From assembly GCA_019095985.1 (NCBI GenBank), contig CM032662.1, positions 16,922,272 through 16,986,271 on the forward strand: a DNA stretch of 64,000 bases. The letters are read 5' to 3'. The first letter of the stretch is position 1. Each line of letters opens with the position of its first letter. Origin of the DNA: Streblospio benedicti (lineage: Eukaryota > Annelida > Polychaeta > Spionida > Spionidae). The notes under the pieces were generated by a model. The model was not told where the DNA came from. It searched no databases and worked only from the letters and a program-made list of their open reading frames with translations. Below are positions 45,705 through 57,184 of this stretch, piece by piece. Position numbers and translations under genes: made by a program.

Positions 45705-46035
45705 AGCATAATCTGTGGGCGAATTGATAGGGAGTTGGGCTCATGACCACAAGGTCGTGGATTAGATTCCCTGTCAGGTCTGATAGTAAGTGTTGAGCGA
45801 ACTTACCTATAACAGGTTGCACACTGCTCCGTGGTACCTACAGTACACGGTAAATAGGTACAGGTCAGGCGAGTGAATGCTAATGTGAGTGATAAGCACG
45901 TCTGCGCTACGGTAGCAGCGATGTGCTGTATGCTCCCCGGGGAGTTGAGAAAGATATAGTGTGGCAAGGATGCCAATGACCTGGTGTAGATGCACGAGAG
46001 CACGACAAACTGTGAATTGCGACTGTAAATAAGCA
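45705..46035 (+). mobile_element. tRNA-Met-derived SINE, copy 2
   Basis: The head AGTTGGGCTCATGACCACAA then GGTCGTGGATTAGATTCCC reads like a tRNA with a CAT anticodon and a decayed B box. The body carries CACACTGCTCCGTGGTACCT, AAATAGGTACAGGTCAGGCG, AGTGAATGCTAATGTGAGTG and the tail GGATGCCAATGACCTGGTGT. Each block has a counterpart, in the same order, in the minus-strand copy at 22360-22660. Confidence 0.75.
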
Positions 46036-48310
46036 CATTTATATTTTACACAATACAAAATGAATAGGAACCAATGATTGTAGAAGTCATATTCAGCAGC
46101 ATTTTCGATCTGCAGCCTACTTTAAACACTTTATTTCTTTGGACAGACATCAATTTTTCACTTTTGCAGTGATCACATTTTTGTGATTGTCCATAAATCA
46201 CTCATTACTCAGTTATATCCCGGACATAGTTGTGTCTAACCATGATATTCTATTGATTGAGATATGGGAATATTGGCCACAATTACTTAAGCTGCAGGTT
46301 TCCCATGATGGTGAATGACCTGCGCTCCTTTTCATTGTCACACACACACAATACGTATTATTGTGGCAATGGGCTGGTAGCTCAGACCAGTGGTCAGTCC
46401 ACTCATCCTAATGCAAGGAACACATCAGACTACAAAGCTAGGGCACACTGTTTGAGAGACCCCACAATCCTGAATGATAATTTCACAGAAATATAAAAGA
46501 ATAATTGAGAGCCTCTTTTCATTATAATCTTTGAAAAGTTTAAAAAGACATTTTATATCCTTAGAAAGTAAGTTTTATACACATAATTCTAGAATCTAAA
46601 GTTCGAGGAATTGCTGTACATCTCTGAATAGTGGTGTTATTAGGCACATTGAAATCTGTAAGCATAAATTGTACCTATGGTGTTCTCTAATTAGATGTAG
46701 CAAATCAAGTTATATTTAGTGGGGTGTGGAAAAGCAGGCTGAAAAAATAGTAGGATGTTGGAGGAAAAACTAAATTCATTCAACTTTAGGGGGATGTGTG
46801 GCCCACCCCCAAACTCTGTGTGCGATCTGCATCAATTAAACATGTGTGGGGAATTCTCCCCCATGCACAACATGGCCGTGAGACGTCATAACAAGTGATG
46901 TCTGCCATGTTGAATAAACACAGCCTCATTATTTAAAAAAAATGTCTGAATTCCATCTCTTATAATTGGCGTGTGCATGAGCTCCCTTCTGCCAGATGTT
47001 TACTCAAGCTTGTTCTGTTAACTCTTAAAAGCTTCTTCATATGATGCACACAAAAAAATAAAACATTGAAAATATAGGATTCAATCACGTATGGGTTTAT
47101 TTTTGATTTTTTCATTGACCTACTTGGTCAGGAGTGATAAAACAGGGCGGTATTTCATTACCATTGATGAAATCGTTGTGAATGCTGATGAAATGTTCAG
47201 TAAGGAAAATGACAGATTCAAAGCCATCAAACCTGTTATAATAGAGGGTTCTTTCTCCTAGTCTATAATCGTATAGCCACTTCTGGGACTTGAACCCTGG
47301 TCATTGGACAATTATGGCTGAAGAACTATCTAATCACTACCTACCTAAGCATACATATGGAATATTAAATCAAATATTAATGTCAGCATGGCTTTGCTAG
47401 TTAGTGACAGCAGCCTTGTCCTGCTTGGATGGTGTATGTACCATGGAGCAGTGTGGTAAATTACAGTGTGAAAGACATGCTTCGTATTCAACATCTAAAG
47501 GTGGGATTTTGGAAATCAAGCTAAGAGCATTGAGAAACACATGTAAACTATCCACGTCTAGAAATGATGAGGATTGACATATTTTCTTCCCTACATGGGA
47601 TAAAAAAAAACACCGAAGGGCCACGTCGCTCACATTATAAACTCTCTCTATGTACCCAAACATTAACAAAGATTTCCCTCATCACTTTTAACAATTTCCC
47701 AACAGGAAGGAAATTTGTCTACTTTGTATCAATAAAAGGTTATGTTGAGCAGTCTTTATATGTTAAAATGTATCATTGAATATTTTGATGTTAAAAGGGT
47801 TCATTGAATAGGAATAAAGAGGCTCAAAAATGGTCATATACATTTGTATTTCTGTGCTGTCACATTTGCCCTTATAGGGGCCTTGTAACTCACCACTTCT
47901 GTCTAAACTGTGAGTGGAGAACAAGCCATATTATGTGTGTTTGGGTTCCGGCTGTTTATTTGTTATTTTTGGCTTGTGGACGTGGATGCAGTTGGAGAAT
48001 ACAACCAGCAGACGAGACGCTGAGACAAGAAACTGAAGAAATTCTACTTGACTCCATGCAAGACTTTCATTACTGTATCTCGCCGGTTTTCGTTTGAAAA
48101 TACACAGATACTCATTGGGAGGCATGAAAATATGAGGTTGACTATCCATGCATATCTATACATATCTAGCACAATGTTGCAGCTATTATGTTTCAATTTT
48201 TCAAGAATCTTATACTACGGGATTCAACAGGAGCCCGTTTATAACATTTTGAAGATACATTTACATGTACATGTACGAGAGATTTAAATATTTTCAATAG
48301 AAAAGAACAA
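46036..48310. other. Mostly non-coding stretch between the SINE and the CAP gene
   Basis: It contains a tRNA-like A-box word (GGGCTGGTAGCTCAG, about 46370), a SINE-core fragment (TACCATGGAGCAGTGTG, about 47437-47453) and an exon-like frame at 47960-48097 (GCSWRIQPADETLRQETEEI then LLDSMQDF). None is enough to call a gene. Confidence 0.4.
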
Positions 48311-48316
48311 CAAATT

Positions 48317-48322
48317 TTTATT
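48317..48322 (-). terminator. Polyadenylation signal of the CAP-domain gene
   Basis: AATAAA on the minus strand, about 112 bases past the stop codon of the single-exon gene at 48434-49738. Confidence 0.55.
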
Positions 48323-48433
48323 GCAGTTTTAATGGATGACTTTCAATACATAGTTTATCCAATCGAAGGACATAACGTCCTCAAGTCTGTCCACATCAGA
48401 GGAAGGTTCATCATCTAACAGCTATTTAATAAT

Positions 48434-49738
48434 TCACCATGCCCTTATCCAGTTGAAGGCAGGCTCAAGCTGAATCGCTTTCTCGGGATCTGTGCCATCG
48501 CAGTTTAGAGTGTACACATCGTATCCTGGAGACTTCCATTGAAGCTTCAAGGTCCTCCATCGCAAGTACCCAATGGTTGGACTGCTGTCACATTTCAAGG
48601 TGTGGCATTCATTCCCACGAAAGTTAAAGGTGTCGGCGCCATCATATCTTGCTAATTTCTTACAACCATTGACGCCATTGGCAATATTTAAATGACGTTT
48701 TATCTGCGGACAATTGGACCAATAATGTTTATCTTGCTTCATTTCGAGCTGAAAACTGCAGTCTTTCCTTGGCCGTACATTGCTGATGTGCTGGCTTAAA
48801 TCAATGTTTCTGTCATACATCGCGATGATAACCACGGTGCGCAAACCTGTGGTCACATTCATGACAGTTGCAACACCACAGCCCACTTTAGTGGCACCAC
48901 GCCACACGACCTGCATGAACTCTCGTTTTCGGTTCCAGCCCCAAGGGTAGCCAAAACGCTGTTTGTACCAGTCGAACACGGCATGAGCCGGCGTAACATC
49001 TAGTACAATATTGGCACAGTATTCAGTATTGTTCAAACAATCGAATCTTGTGAAGAATGTGTTCTGCCTGCTGGAAACTTGTGCTCCTTGAGCTAATTGA
49101 AGGGCATTGCTTTCAGCTCTGCTGGCCAGAGTGTTATCATACTGAAGAGGCGGTGTATCAACATGAAGAAATCGCACTTTGTTGTGCGCTGACAGACAGC
49201 TGTCTTTCACCTGCGTCTTGTACATTAATTTGGGTCTTCTAGCACCACAAATAGGGTATATTTGATGCTCCACCAGAATCTTCTGTAAGACTTGCGGTTT
49301 TGCAACAGTACATTGGGAGGAGTCACATTCTTGACGGCCACCTTTGGAAGTCTTCACACATGTCCTAGGAAAGCAGCTTATACGTGTACACCGCAAAATG
49401 TAGATGTCAGATCGTCTGGAATTTCTAACTAGCGGTATGATGTATTGATTCTTGCAATTGTACAGAGTGCGCTTTCCGTTTCCCTGATAAAACGTAAACA
49501 TAAAGGCATTGGATCCTCCTAGTTGTGCTCTTCGCATACATTTTGGCAGAGAATAACAATCATGTGTATCCTTGTAAGTGCAATTTCTACCTGTAGATAT
49601 CTGCTTTGCAGCACTATATATTCCACGTATCTTACGGAAGCCGCAGTTTGAGTTGGAGGATGTGGTCATGTGGACTTGCATGGGAGCCACCACCATTACC
49701 ACCACCACCAGCAATAGGGCTCGCCTGAGAACTGCCAT
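48434..49738 (-). CDS. Secreted CAP/SCP-superfamily protein with two flanking Cys modules
   Basis: A single uninterrupted frame of 434 residues ending in TGA. I chose ATG 49738 because it starts a textbook signal peptide (MAVLRRALLLVVVVMVVAPM). The frame is open further upstream, but without a nearer ATG in it. The CAP domain spans about residues 180-325: CLSAHNKVRFLHVDTPPLQY, FDWYKQRFGYPWGW, EFMQVVWRGATKVGCGVA. The CAP1 motif normally reads GHFTQVVW; here the His is replaced (REFMQVVW), so the metal-binding tetrad is probably lost. Residues 52-117 (KCMRRAQLGGSNAFMFTFYQ, TLYNC, DIYILRC) and 343-413 (GCKKLARYDGADTFNFRG, ECHTLKC, YDVYTLNC) look like two copies of one module, possibly PAN/apple-like. 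CAP proteins are extracellular and include venom, immune and sterol-binding members; the role here is unknown. It is intronless, unlike PKDCC, so a retrogene origin is possible. Confidence 0.85.
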   Translation of the reverse strand: MAVLRRALLLVVVVMVVAPMQVHMTTSSNSNCGFRKIRGIYSAAKQISTGRNCTYKDTHDCYSLPKCMRRAQLGGSNAFMFTFYQGNGKRTLYNCKNQYIIPLVRNSRRSDIYILRCTRISCFPRTCVKTSKGGRQECDSSQCTVAKPQVLQKILVEHQIYPICGARRPKLMYKTQVKDSCLSAHNKVRFLHVDTPPLQYDNTLASRAESNALQLAQGAQVSSRQNTFFTRFDCLNNTEYCANIVLDVTPAHAVFDWYKQRFGYPWGWNRKREFMQVVWRGATKVGCGVATVMNVTTGLRTVVIIAMYDRNIDLSQHISNVRPRKDCSFQLEMKQDKHYWSNCPQIKRHLNIANGVNGCKKLARYDGADTFNFRGNECHTLKCDSSPTIGYLRWRTLKLQWKSPGYDVYTLNCDGTDPEKAIQLEPAFNWIRAW

Positions 49739-49795
49739 CAGCTTGCTACTCTTCAGATCCTTATCATCAACTGCATTGAGATAACAATATCGATG

Positions 49796-49804
49796 ATGAT
49801 ATAT
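49796..49804 (-). promoter_or_regulatory. Possible TATA element of the CAP gene
   Basis: GTTATATATC on the minus strand about 60 bases upstream of the chosen ATG would place transcription start about 30 bases before the coding region. An acceptor-like CTCAATGCAG (about 49771-49780) offers the alternative of an upstream non-coding exon. Confidence 0.25.
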
Positions 49805-49859
49805 AACACGCTCTCCAAACACCAAATCCTTGCCACAATGTATTAGGTCAATCAATTCT

Positions 49860-52165
49860 TTCAGGTAGCAACAAGGTGTCCATCACCTAATGTAGATGCT
49901 GGGATGACTATCCTGCCCCACAAGTGATGATTATATATATCCCATACAGCAGTGTCTCATTAAAGATGGAGACTTAACGACAGCCACACACACATACTCA
50001 ACTATGACGTAGTCACTCTATCAACATAAACCTATTCAGATTAGACATTATTTTATTACGTCCATGTAGATGTCTGACTGGGCATCAAATTGCTAATAAA
50101 ATATTTATTACTCAAACAGGTATTCTCGAAAAACGATTGGAATGCCATTCCTGCAATATGTTCCATAATTTGTATAGGTAAGCACTTACTTGAGCCCCAA
50201 CCCCTTATAGTATGTTGTATTTATTATGAATAAGAGATTTATACAGTTTTAAGTGTGTATCCAGTTGTTTAAAATATGCCTAAACCTCTGTATTTCTATG
50301 ATAACTGATCAGGGTATGGGTATAATATATACATGTATATGGATGTTTATAGGGTGTCAAGAGATCCAACATATCTTTTTTACCACATTTCTCTATTTCG
50401 GCCTTTTTCAAACACTACACTATTCTTCATACATTCTCTGCATCGATCTCCCTAACGAGATTTCCCACACCTGTCTTTTTTTTTCTGTTTCATCAACAAA
50501 TCTCTGAATTTTAGTCTTTTGCCCCAGATCCAACTTCCTTATAAACCCCCTCACAAACACACATACACATACATTTCTTAAAAGATGCTTATGACAGCTG
50601 ATCGAATTGCTATTGAATATGTATCATGTCAATAAACTGTCTCTGATTGATCTGTCCAAATTAATGTAGCATTCCTGCATGATGTTTTAGTAACATATCT
50701 GGTAAAGACGTTACTGTTAAATTTAGTAAAACGTTTTTGATCCATCGCATCAATGGACGGTGATATATGTCATTTTTGAAGGATGAGCATGTAACTTGGG
50801 GATGTTAGGGACAGCACAGTCATTAATGTCATCATCTCCATAGCAGCGAATAGAATGTGAAAAATTGATCGATGAACATACTACATGTATATTCTTATTC
50901 ACTATTTTGAAAAATCAAGCCATAATCTTAATTTGTGGATTATTTGTAAACTTATTACATGTATTTTAGAAGTAAAATATTGTCAGTCTACATTTCTAAT
51001 CCTCTGGCGACGAATGTAAAAGTTGCAAAAAGTTCGGATAAATATTTGGTAATTTCTCATATAGCTTCATAGAAAAAGCTTCAACTTGAACTTTAATGCC
51101 CTGATTTCATATACCATATAGCGGTGCTAATATAGATATGGGAAACTATCGACTTGTTTTCTAATGGAAATATTATGGTACGATCGTAGTACCAATTATG
51201 TGGACGCTAGGTGATTTAGTCTCGATCAACCAGACCCTGTGATGGCGTAAACGAGGAAACAATATGCATGCATTTTTTATATATCCTGTCATTATAGTAC
51301 CAAAGCCCTTTACCAAACAATGACTAGAACATGTGACACCCAACGAAGGAGTAGAAGGGTATGACATGTCAAAATTCATGTATTGCAAAGGGTTAGTGTA
51401 CATCATAGGAACCTGCATCAGTGATCATGGACATCACTACTAGTATATTATTTCCAACTATAAAGAAATGAAAAAGAAAGAAATCAGACATCTTTTCATA
51501 TCTATTCAAAAGACATGTGTAGACAAAAAATGATTCTGGTGCCTTTGGTGTAAATCTTCATGGTCATGCAGTAATTAAACTTGTTCTGGATTCATGATGT
51601 CCCCAACTGCCACCTGTGACAGAAAGAATCCTCTGTGTCAATATCTTATGTAGTTATGGCACCAGAGTGAAGAAGTTGTCTTTTCATGTGGGTTTCGCTG
51701 TAACTGTGCCAACTATCACGATGCCAATTTCACTTGAATACCATTGAGTGATAAATTCACAATTACACAGTTTTGAACATATTTACTACAGCCTTGAAAG
51801 TCCATGATGAGATATGATGATAATGTTCATTGAAATGGTCACCACTTGCCAACTACATTGAAATTAATTGCTTTGTTATTGAAGCATCAACGATGTCTCC
51901 AGTTTTGATTTAACCAAATTTATTGTTGAAGTTAAAGGATGAAGCTAAAATATGATGTTAATCCTTTATGAAAAAAGAATAAAACAATCTTTTTGTAGAT
52001 CTCCAAAAGAATAGAATACACAGTTAGTAAATTAAATAGCATTTGCTTACAAAAAGGTAGTTATTTTACATAATCTATTTTTCAGGTTATTTTCAAACAA
52101 GCTGTAATAAGTTTAATATGGCCTGTTCCAATTAAATATTGATCTTATATATTTTTATTTTTGGT
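49860..52165. other. Non-coding stretch
   Basis: AT-rich with a C-rich patch at about 50520-50575. No supported coding frame. The block at 51173-51420 is more complex than its surroundings, but no function can be assigned. Confidence 0.45.
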
Positions 52166-52815
52166 TATAAAAGGGACATGGGCACTATTAGGGGTAAAAC
52201 CCACAGTGACGTATGGCAGCCGTACGGCAACTTCGTGCCGATTGCTCCAATGCATTTTACATGGGATAAAACCCACAGTAAAATTCTGCCGTACGTCGCC
52301 GTATGTCAGCGGATGGCTGCCGTACGGCAGATTTCTGGACGCCCTTAGGGGGCAATTGACACGAACGAGCCGCACAGCGCCTTACAGCTACAGTGCCGTA
52401 TGGCGTTGTATGGATTGCTTTAGTAACTTTTCTATGGGGCAAAACCCATACTGACGGATTGGTATCAAACAGAGCCTTATGGCAAATCACCTTAACGTTT
52501 ATGTTTGGCAGTGTTCATGTAGATCTACTTCTTTGTATAGTGACGTAGACAGACGATTTTCAACATCATCAGTAGTAAATTACGCTTACACTTAATAAGC
52601 TTTGTCATTTTAAATTTGATACTGTGAAAACAAAACCAGTAGTCTATACAGCTCATTTCAAATTCAGTACTTATTCTAATCTAAATATCACGACTTTCTT
52701 AAGAAATCAGATGTGCTAATTCCAGCTGCCGTACGGCAGCTGTACATCAACTTATATGATCCATCACTGTGGGTTTATAATTTGGCGAGCATCAGTTGCT
52801 GTGGGTTTTGTCACT
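52166..52815. repeat. GC-rich palindrome cluster between inverted AAAACCCACAG motifs
   Basis: Within AT-rich DNA, palindromes of the form TGCCGTACGGCA occur at 52219-52228, 52317-52330 and 52724-52741 (the last an 18-bp perfect palindrome, AGCTGCCGTACGGCAGCT), with variants at 52286-52303 and 52393-52404. AAAACCCACAGT stands at 52196 and 52268, a variant at 52441, and the reverse complement (ACTGTGGGTTT, CTGTGGGTTTTG) at 52766 and 52799. No protein-like frame is present. It may be a foldback transposon or an amplified binding-site cluster. Confidence 0.6.
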
Positions 52816-54459
52816 TAGATAAATAAAAAAGAAGCTAAACTTTGTATGGCAACACAAATATTTGATATCTGTTTTCAAATTATGTTCTGTGAAGAATTTT
52901 GTCATTATTTAACACAAGTTTTCTTTTCTTGGACTGATTTTATTTTCAGGACTCTTCTTAAATCATCAACAGATGAAATGATTTTTAATACCGCAAAATA
53001 TAAATATATTGAAATTATCCATGAACAGTTGATAAAGATTTTCATATTATTGTGATATAAGAACTGTAATGTGCTTGTTGCCAGTACACGAAACATTCCC
53101 TGCCAAGTCTCATGGACATTAGATTTATATTCAAACTGGACTTCAAAAGTTATGAAGTATAAGATTTATTGATGTATATGTTGACAGGAGACGACAGTAA
53201 AAATGATTTAGATATTATTGTGATGTTCCCTTAATTTATTTTTCTAATTTAAAATTCCCAGTGAAGCAGACAACACAACACAATTAGTTATCGAAGTAGC
53301 AAACACCTTAGAGTACCTTTTCTAGCACCCCTCTAACTTAGACTTCATACATTTTATTTCATGGTTGGTAAATAAACAATTCAATATGTTTAATACTTTC
53401 CATTCAAAAATACCCTGGACACTTGAAATTTTAGAGAACTTAAAATTTCATTAAATCTTTTCAAGTTAAGATATTAAAATTTAAATCAATCTCTCTCGGT
53501 AATCCTACATGTATCTCATAATAGACCAAGTTCGAGTTCAAATGGTCCCACTGTATTTATTATAATGACCTAGACTATGTAACAGTAATTTCAATGCAAA
53601 CTCCAATCTAATTCATATTTGCATTCCAGATGTATAACAAATACATGTATGTTTTCATTTACTCTAATATTTTCCTTTAACTGAAAATTATCAATTATCA
53701 ATGAAGCCGAAACTGTTAATTACACGATGTTTTAAAACTTTTTGATCATGAGGCAATATAAAAAGTCCAATAAAATGAATGATTCATGTGATATGATTCT
53801 TTTATGCTCTTAAATTTCATGTAAAAATGGGCCAAGACTTTTCATTTACAACAAAATACAAGTTTTTAAACTTTTTCTATTCAATTATCAATATACAATC
53901 GATTTACAAAAATGACTATACATTGTACCTGTGTGAAAAGGTTCTAGGCTCGTAGGGAATCTTTTAGTGAGATCCGTTTTAAACTTGAACTCCAATATAT
54001 CAAATTTATTGATAACAGGAGCAAATGATCAATTCCGTTCGTGATACTTTGTTTCAAAAATTCACTTGACAGCTCTACTCTCTTCTAGTGTGAATATAAA
54101 CAGTTCCAAGAATTAAATATTGCACCAAAAAAGACATGCGCTGGATCCAAAAGTAAGACGTCAGAAAAATCAGTGGCTATACGAATACATTCATATGTAA
54201 TCCCAAAAACATTGCAAATCTATTGTACAACTTCATATTTTCTCCCAGAATACAATGTGGTTTTGTTTATTGTATCGTGATGGACAGAATGGGGGAGCTG
54301 ACAGGTTGGACGAAAACACTGTGTGGCAGACGACAGAGCGATGTTTCAATGCTAATAAAGCACAGACGTGTCATCCCGACCCACCACCATAAAGATATCT
54401 CTATAATCAAGTATTGAAAGGTTTACGTGCATTTCTTTCCGACATGAATGTTATGGTAC

Positions 54460-54736
54460 TGAGTCAAATGATCTTATCATGGGGGTGGTCTCTACATAGA
54501 AGTGGTCGTAACTTTTGATCCACTTATCTCGAACTCTGGGATGTCGAATATCTGGTAAACCCAAGCTGCATAACAGCCATTTTATTCATGATACTTTATA
54601 TCAAATTGCATTTAATAACATGGAATTTCAGATAACTCGCTGTTTCCCTCCATCAAGTTCGAGTTCATTCGGTCCAATTGTAATTTTACGAAGGATTCTT
54701 CATCAAAAGATTCATGTGCACTCTTTGGTTCTACTG
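54460..54736. mobile_element. Possible pogo-like element, degenerate
   Basis: ATCATGGGGGTGGTCTCTAC, CATAGAAGTGGTCGTAAC, then TTATCTCGAACTCTGGGATG and, at the right, TTCGAGTTCATTCGGTCC and TTGGTTCTACTG followed by TA. The right end is the CAGTAGAACC terminal word in reverse. Confidence 0.4.
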
Positions 54737-56089
54737 TACTATGCTCAGGTGGCTATCAATGATCACCATGTATATTTGGTCTGGGTAATAATATATTCTA
54801 TTACGTAGTTTGCTATCCAAACTTAATGTTTGAAAATTTTCAGATAATGAAACGTACAGCTGGAGCAATGAAGCAATATGGGTCAGTCATTTGATATTCA
54901 TCAGCTTAGTATATTTTTTTTTAAATATAGCTTCACTTTCAGGTTACTTTATTCATAATTTTATAACAAATATACTGTTCAGCTATGTAGGCCTCACCCT
55001 CACAATAAGGAATAATTAGCACCTGCCCAAATAAATTTAACAGGGTTTGATTGATTCACTGACCTTGGCTTAGAAAAAAATGAAGACCATGAAGTGTGAT
55101 AATGCAGAAAATATGAAAATAAATTGCCTCCAGATGAAAAAACAAAATAAAACAAGCACCCCTGGCCTGAACCGTAGGATTTGGCAACTGGTGGCCAGTA
55201 GTGTTTAGTTTCTAGCCAGGTAAAAAAATGGTGAACAATGACACAAAAAAGCAGACGCCCCAACCAAGCCTCAACCAAAATTCTGTTGGCCCAGGGCCAC
55301 TGACCCATCCTTAATGTTCTATCACAAGAACTCGCAATGAAACCTGCAACATGTACAGCAATTTCTATATACATGTACATTGTACCTTACATACCGTTAT
55401 TCACGCAAAAGCCCATTTGGTTTAAGGTTGAAAATTTATTTAGTGGGTGGCCTTTTACACACTGCTATTTACTTTGCTATCTCAAGAGTGCTCACATTTT
55501 CAAACTACACATTTTCAACAAACATCGTCATAGTGAATGTGGAAACTTTTGTGAGTGTTTAGAGTAAATATACTAAACATCCACTGAATATACTCACTTA
55601 AAAGTCAATACTAAAAAAATAAAGCATCACAAATCAGACTGAGTCTTTGGTTTAATTAAAACAGTTTTGACTCCATTTTCATGTCATAAGAACTGAACTC
55701 TAACAGTTTCAAGGAAAATCACAACTTTCAGCGATCACAAAAGCTCCCATTATCCACCGAACCACCGACCACTCCCAGCGCCTTTTTATAGAACAACAAC
55801 GGCCAAAAGGCCCTTTTGGCTGCAACGTCAATTAATTGACAGCTTATTTCATAATAAAAGGGAAAATTACATTTAATAACTCTGAATAAGATGAGAGTTT
55901 CTAAAGAACCTATCATGCTGTCATGATGTTGAAAGCCTCCTGTTGGGCCGTTCAATGGTCAGAGCCTGTTCACCAGACAGACATTGCTTGTCAAATAGGC
56001 TGGTAATTTTATGAAAGCCTGTTAGAGAAGTTTAACATTGTTGGTTCCTTAGACTAAAATACTGCATTCCTTCCCCATCTGGAAAATGA

Positions 56090-56217
56090 AAGGTTGTAGA
56101 TACTTTATGAAGGTTTGCAACTTGGTCTCTTTATGAAAGTTTAGGACTGAACAAAAAGGTCTCATTACAACAGAGGTGGTCTATATATGGAGGTGTTCTT
56201 AATTGGAGGTTCTACTG
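56090..56217. mobile_element. CAGTAGAACC-family miniature transposon, 3' part
   Basis: CTTTATGAAGGTTTGCAACT, GTCTCATTACAACAGAGGTG and the right end TTAATTGGAGGTTCTACTG. The left terminus is missing. Confidence 0.5.
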
Positions 56218-56723
56218 CATACAGTATTATGAGCTAATAATGTACATGGGCCAAATCTGACAGCCTTTTGAATAACACCAAAGGATGAGCCAAAGGTGCA
56301 ATGATGAAATTTCCTCTCTTTCTTTTCAAGTCTTTGTCTGTTTATTCTGAAGAATCACCTCAAAGCAAAACCACTGAGCTTTTGCAGGCCTGTGCTGTAA
56401 GCCTCATTCGGAGCTTTTTACACAATATTATTTTCATTTTTTCATAGAAGAGTGGTAAAGGACATGCGTGCCCATTACAGTTCATTAACTTGGTTTTTAT
56501 CACGCATAGGGTACAATTTTATTCATTTTCAAGCTTATAGTATTTAAGAAAAGAAAAGAAACCAATATTTTTCTTTTCAAATGGTTTCCGCGGGGTCCAT
56601 TGTGAAACGCAGGATAGCATCAATGATCTAATGATTTTAAAAGTTTGAATAGTAAATATCGTTACACGAAGTTGATTGATGAATAAGATCACCAATTGAT
56701 CATCACTTGATAATTGGTGAAAT

Positions 56724-56969
56724 ATTTACTTATATAGCTACCTGTTGGAACCTGTCATTTTGTCTTTGGCAAGACTTTCGCTCTCTTCTCAAGAGCTTCG
56801 TCGGGCCTAATGAAAAAGATACTCTTACTGGGTCACATGACCGCCACGGATTTGGCGATCATGTGACAGCAGAGCTTTTTCATTAGGCCCGACGAAGCTC
56901 TTGAGAAGAGAGCAAAAGTATTGGCAAAGACAAAATGACAGGTTCAAACAGGTAGCTATATAAGTAAAT
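56724..56969. repeat. Near-perfect 246-bp foldback (long inverted repeat)
   Basis: The left arm, from ATTTACTTATATAGCTACCT at 56724, is mirrored by AGGTAGCTATATAAGTAAAT ending at 56969. Outer arms of about 95 bases differ at only a few positions. Inner segments (GTCACATGACCGCCA and TGGCGATCATGTGAC) also pair, leaving a loop of a few bases. Each arm contains CGACGAAGCTCTTGAGAAGAGAGC followed by GAAAG or AAAAG; this resembles a hammerhead-ribozyme core but lacks the invariant CUGA. No coding capacity. Confidence 0.8.
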
Positions 56970-57030
56970 GTTTATATAATGGAACCCAATAGAAGCTTAC
57001 ATTCTGTGGTGAAATATCGGTTTATTTTAT

Positions 57031-57180
57031 ACAACCATCCAAGGGTCCATCCCTATGTAAAAGGCAAAACCCAAAATCGGATTGTATCAAAATCTGGATT
57101 CTTCAAATTTCAATGTAAATATACATTCATGGAGTCCACCCCTAACTTAATATCTTTTCAACCTAAAATTCCATGGGCTA
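57031..57180 (+). repeat. Dispersed repeat family A, copy 2
   Basis: ACAACCATCCAAGGGTCCAT, CCCTATGTAAAAGGCAAAAC and AACCTAAAATTCCATGGGC match, in order, the copy at 7533-7672. It begins about 60 bases after the foldback. Confidence 0.55.
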
Positions 57181-57184
57181 TTGG

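Larger units (their letters stand above)
52830..56690. other. Non-coding stretch
   Basis: No supported gene. It holds GAGACCAC/GTGGTC-family pieces at 54460-54736 and 56090-56217. A minus-strand frame at 55000-55380 starts at a real ATG but lacks any recognised motif and is treated as chance. Confidence 0.45.

Noticed and set aside
55000-55380. 126-codon minus-strand frame
   Set aside because: No recognised motif, no splice or polyadenylation context, and Trp/Phe/Ser composition expected from the complementary AT-rich sequence.
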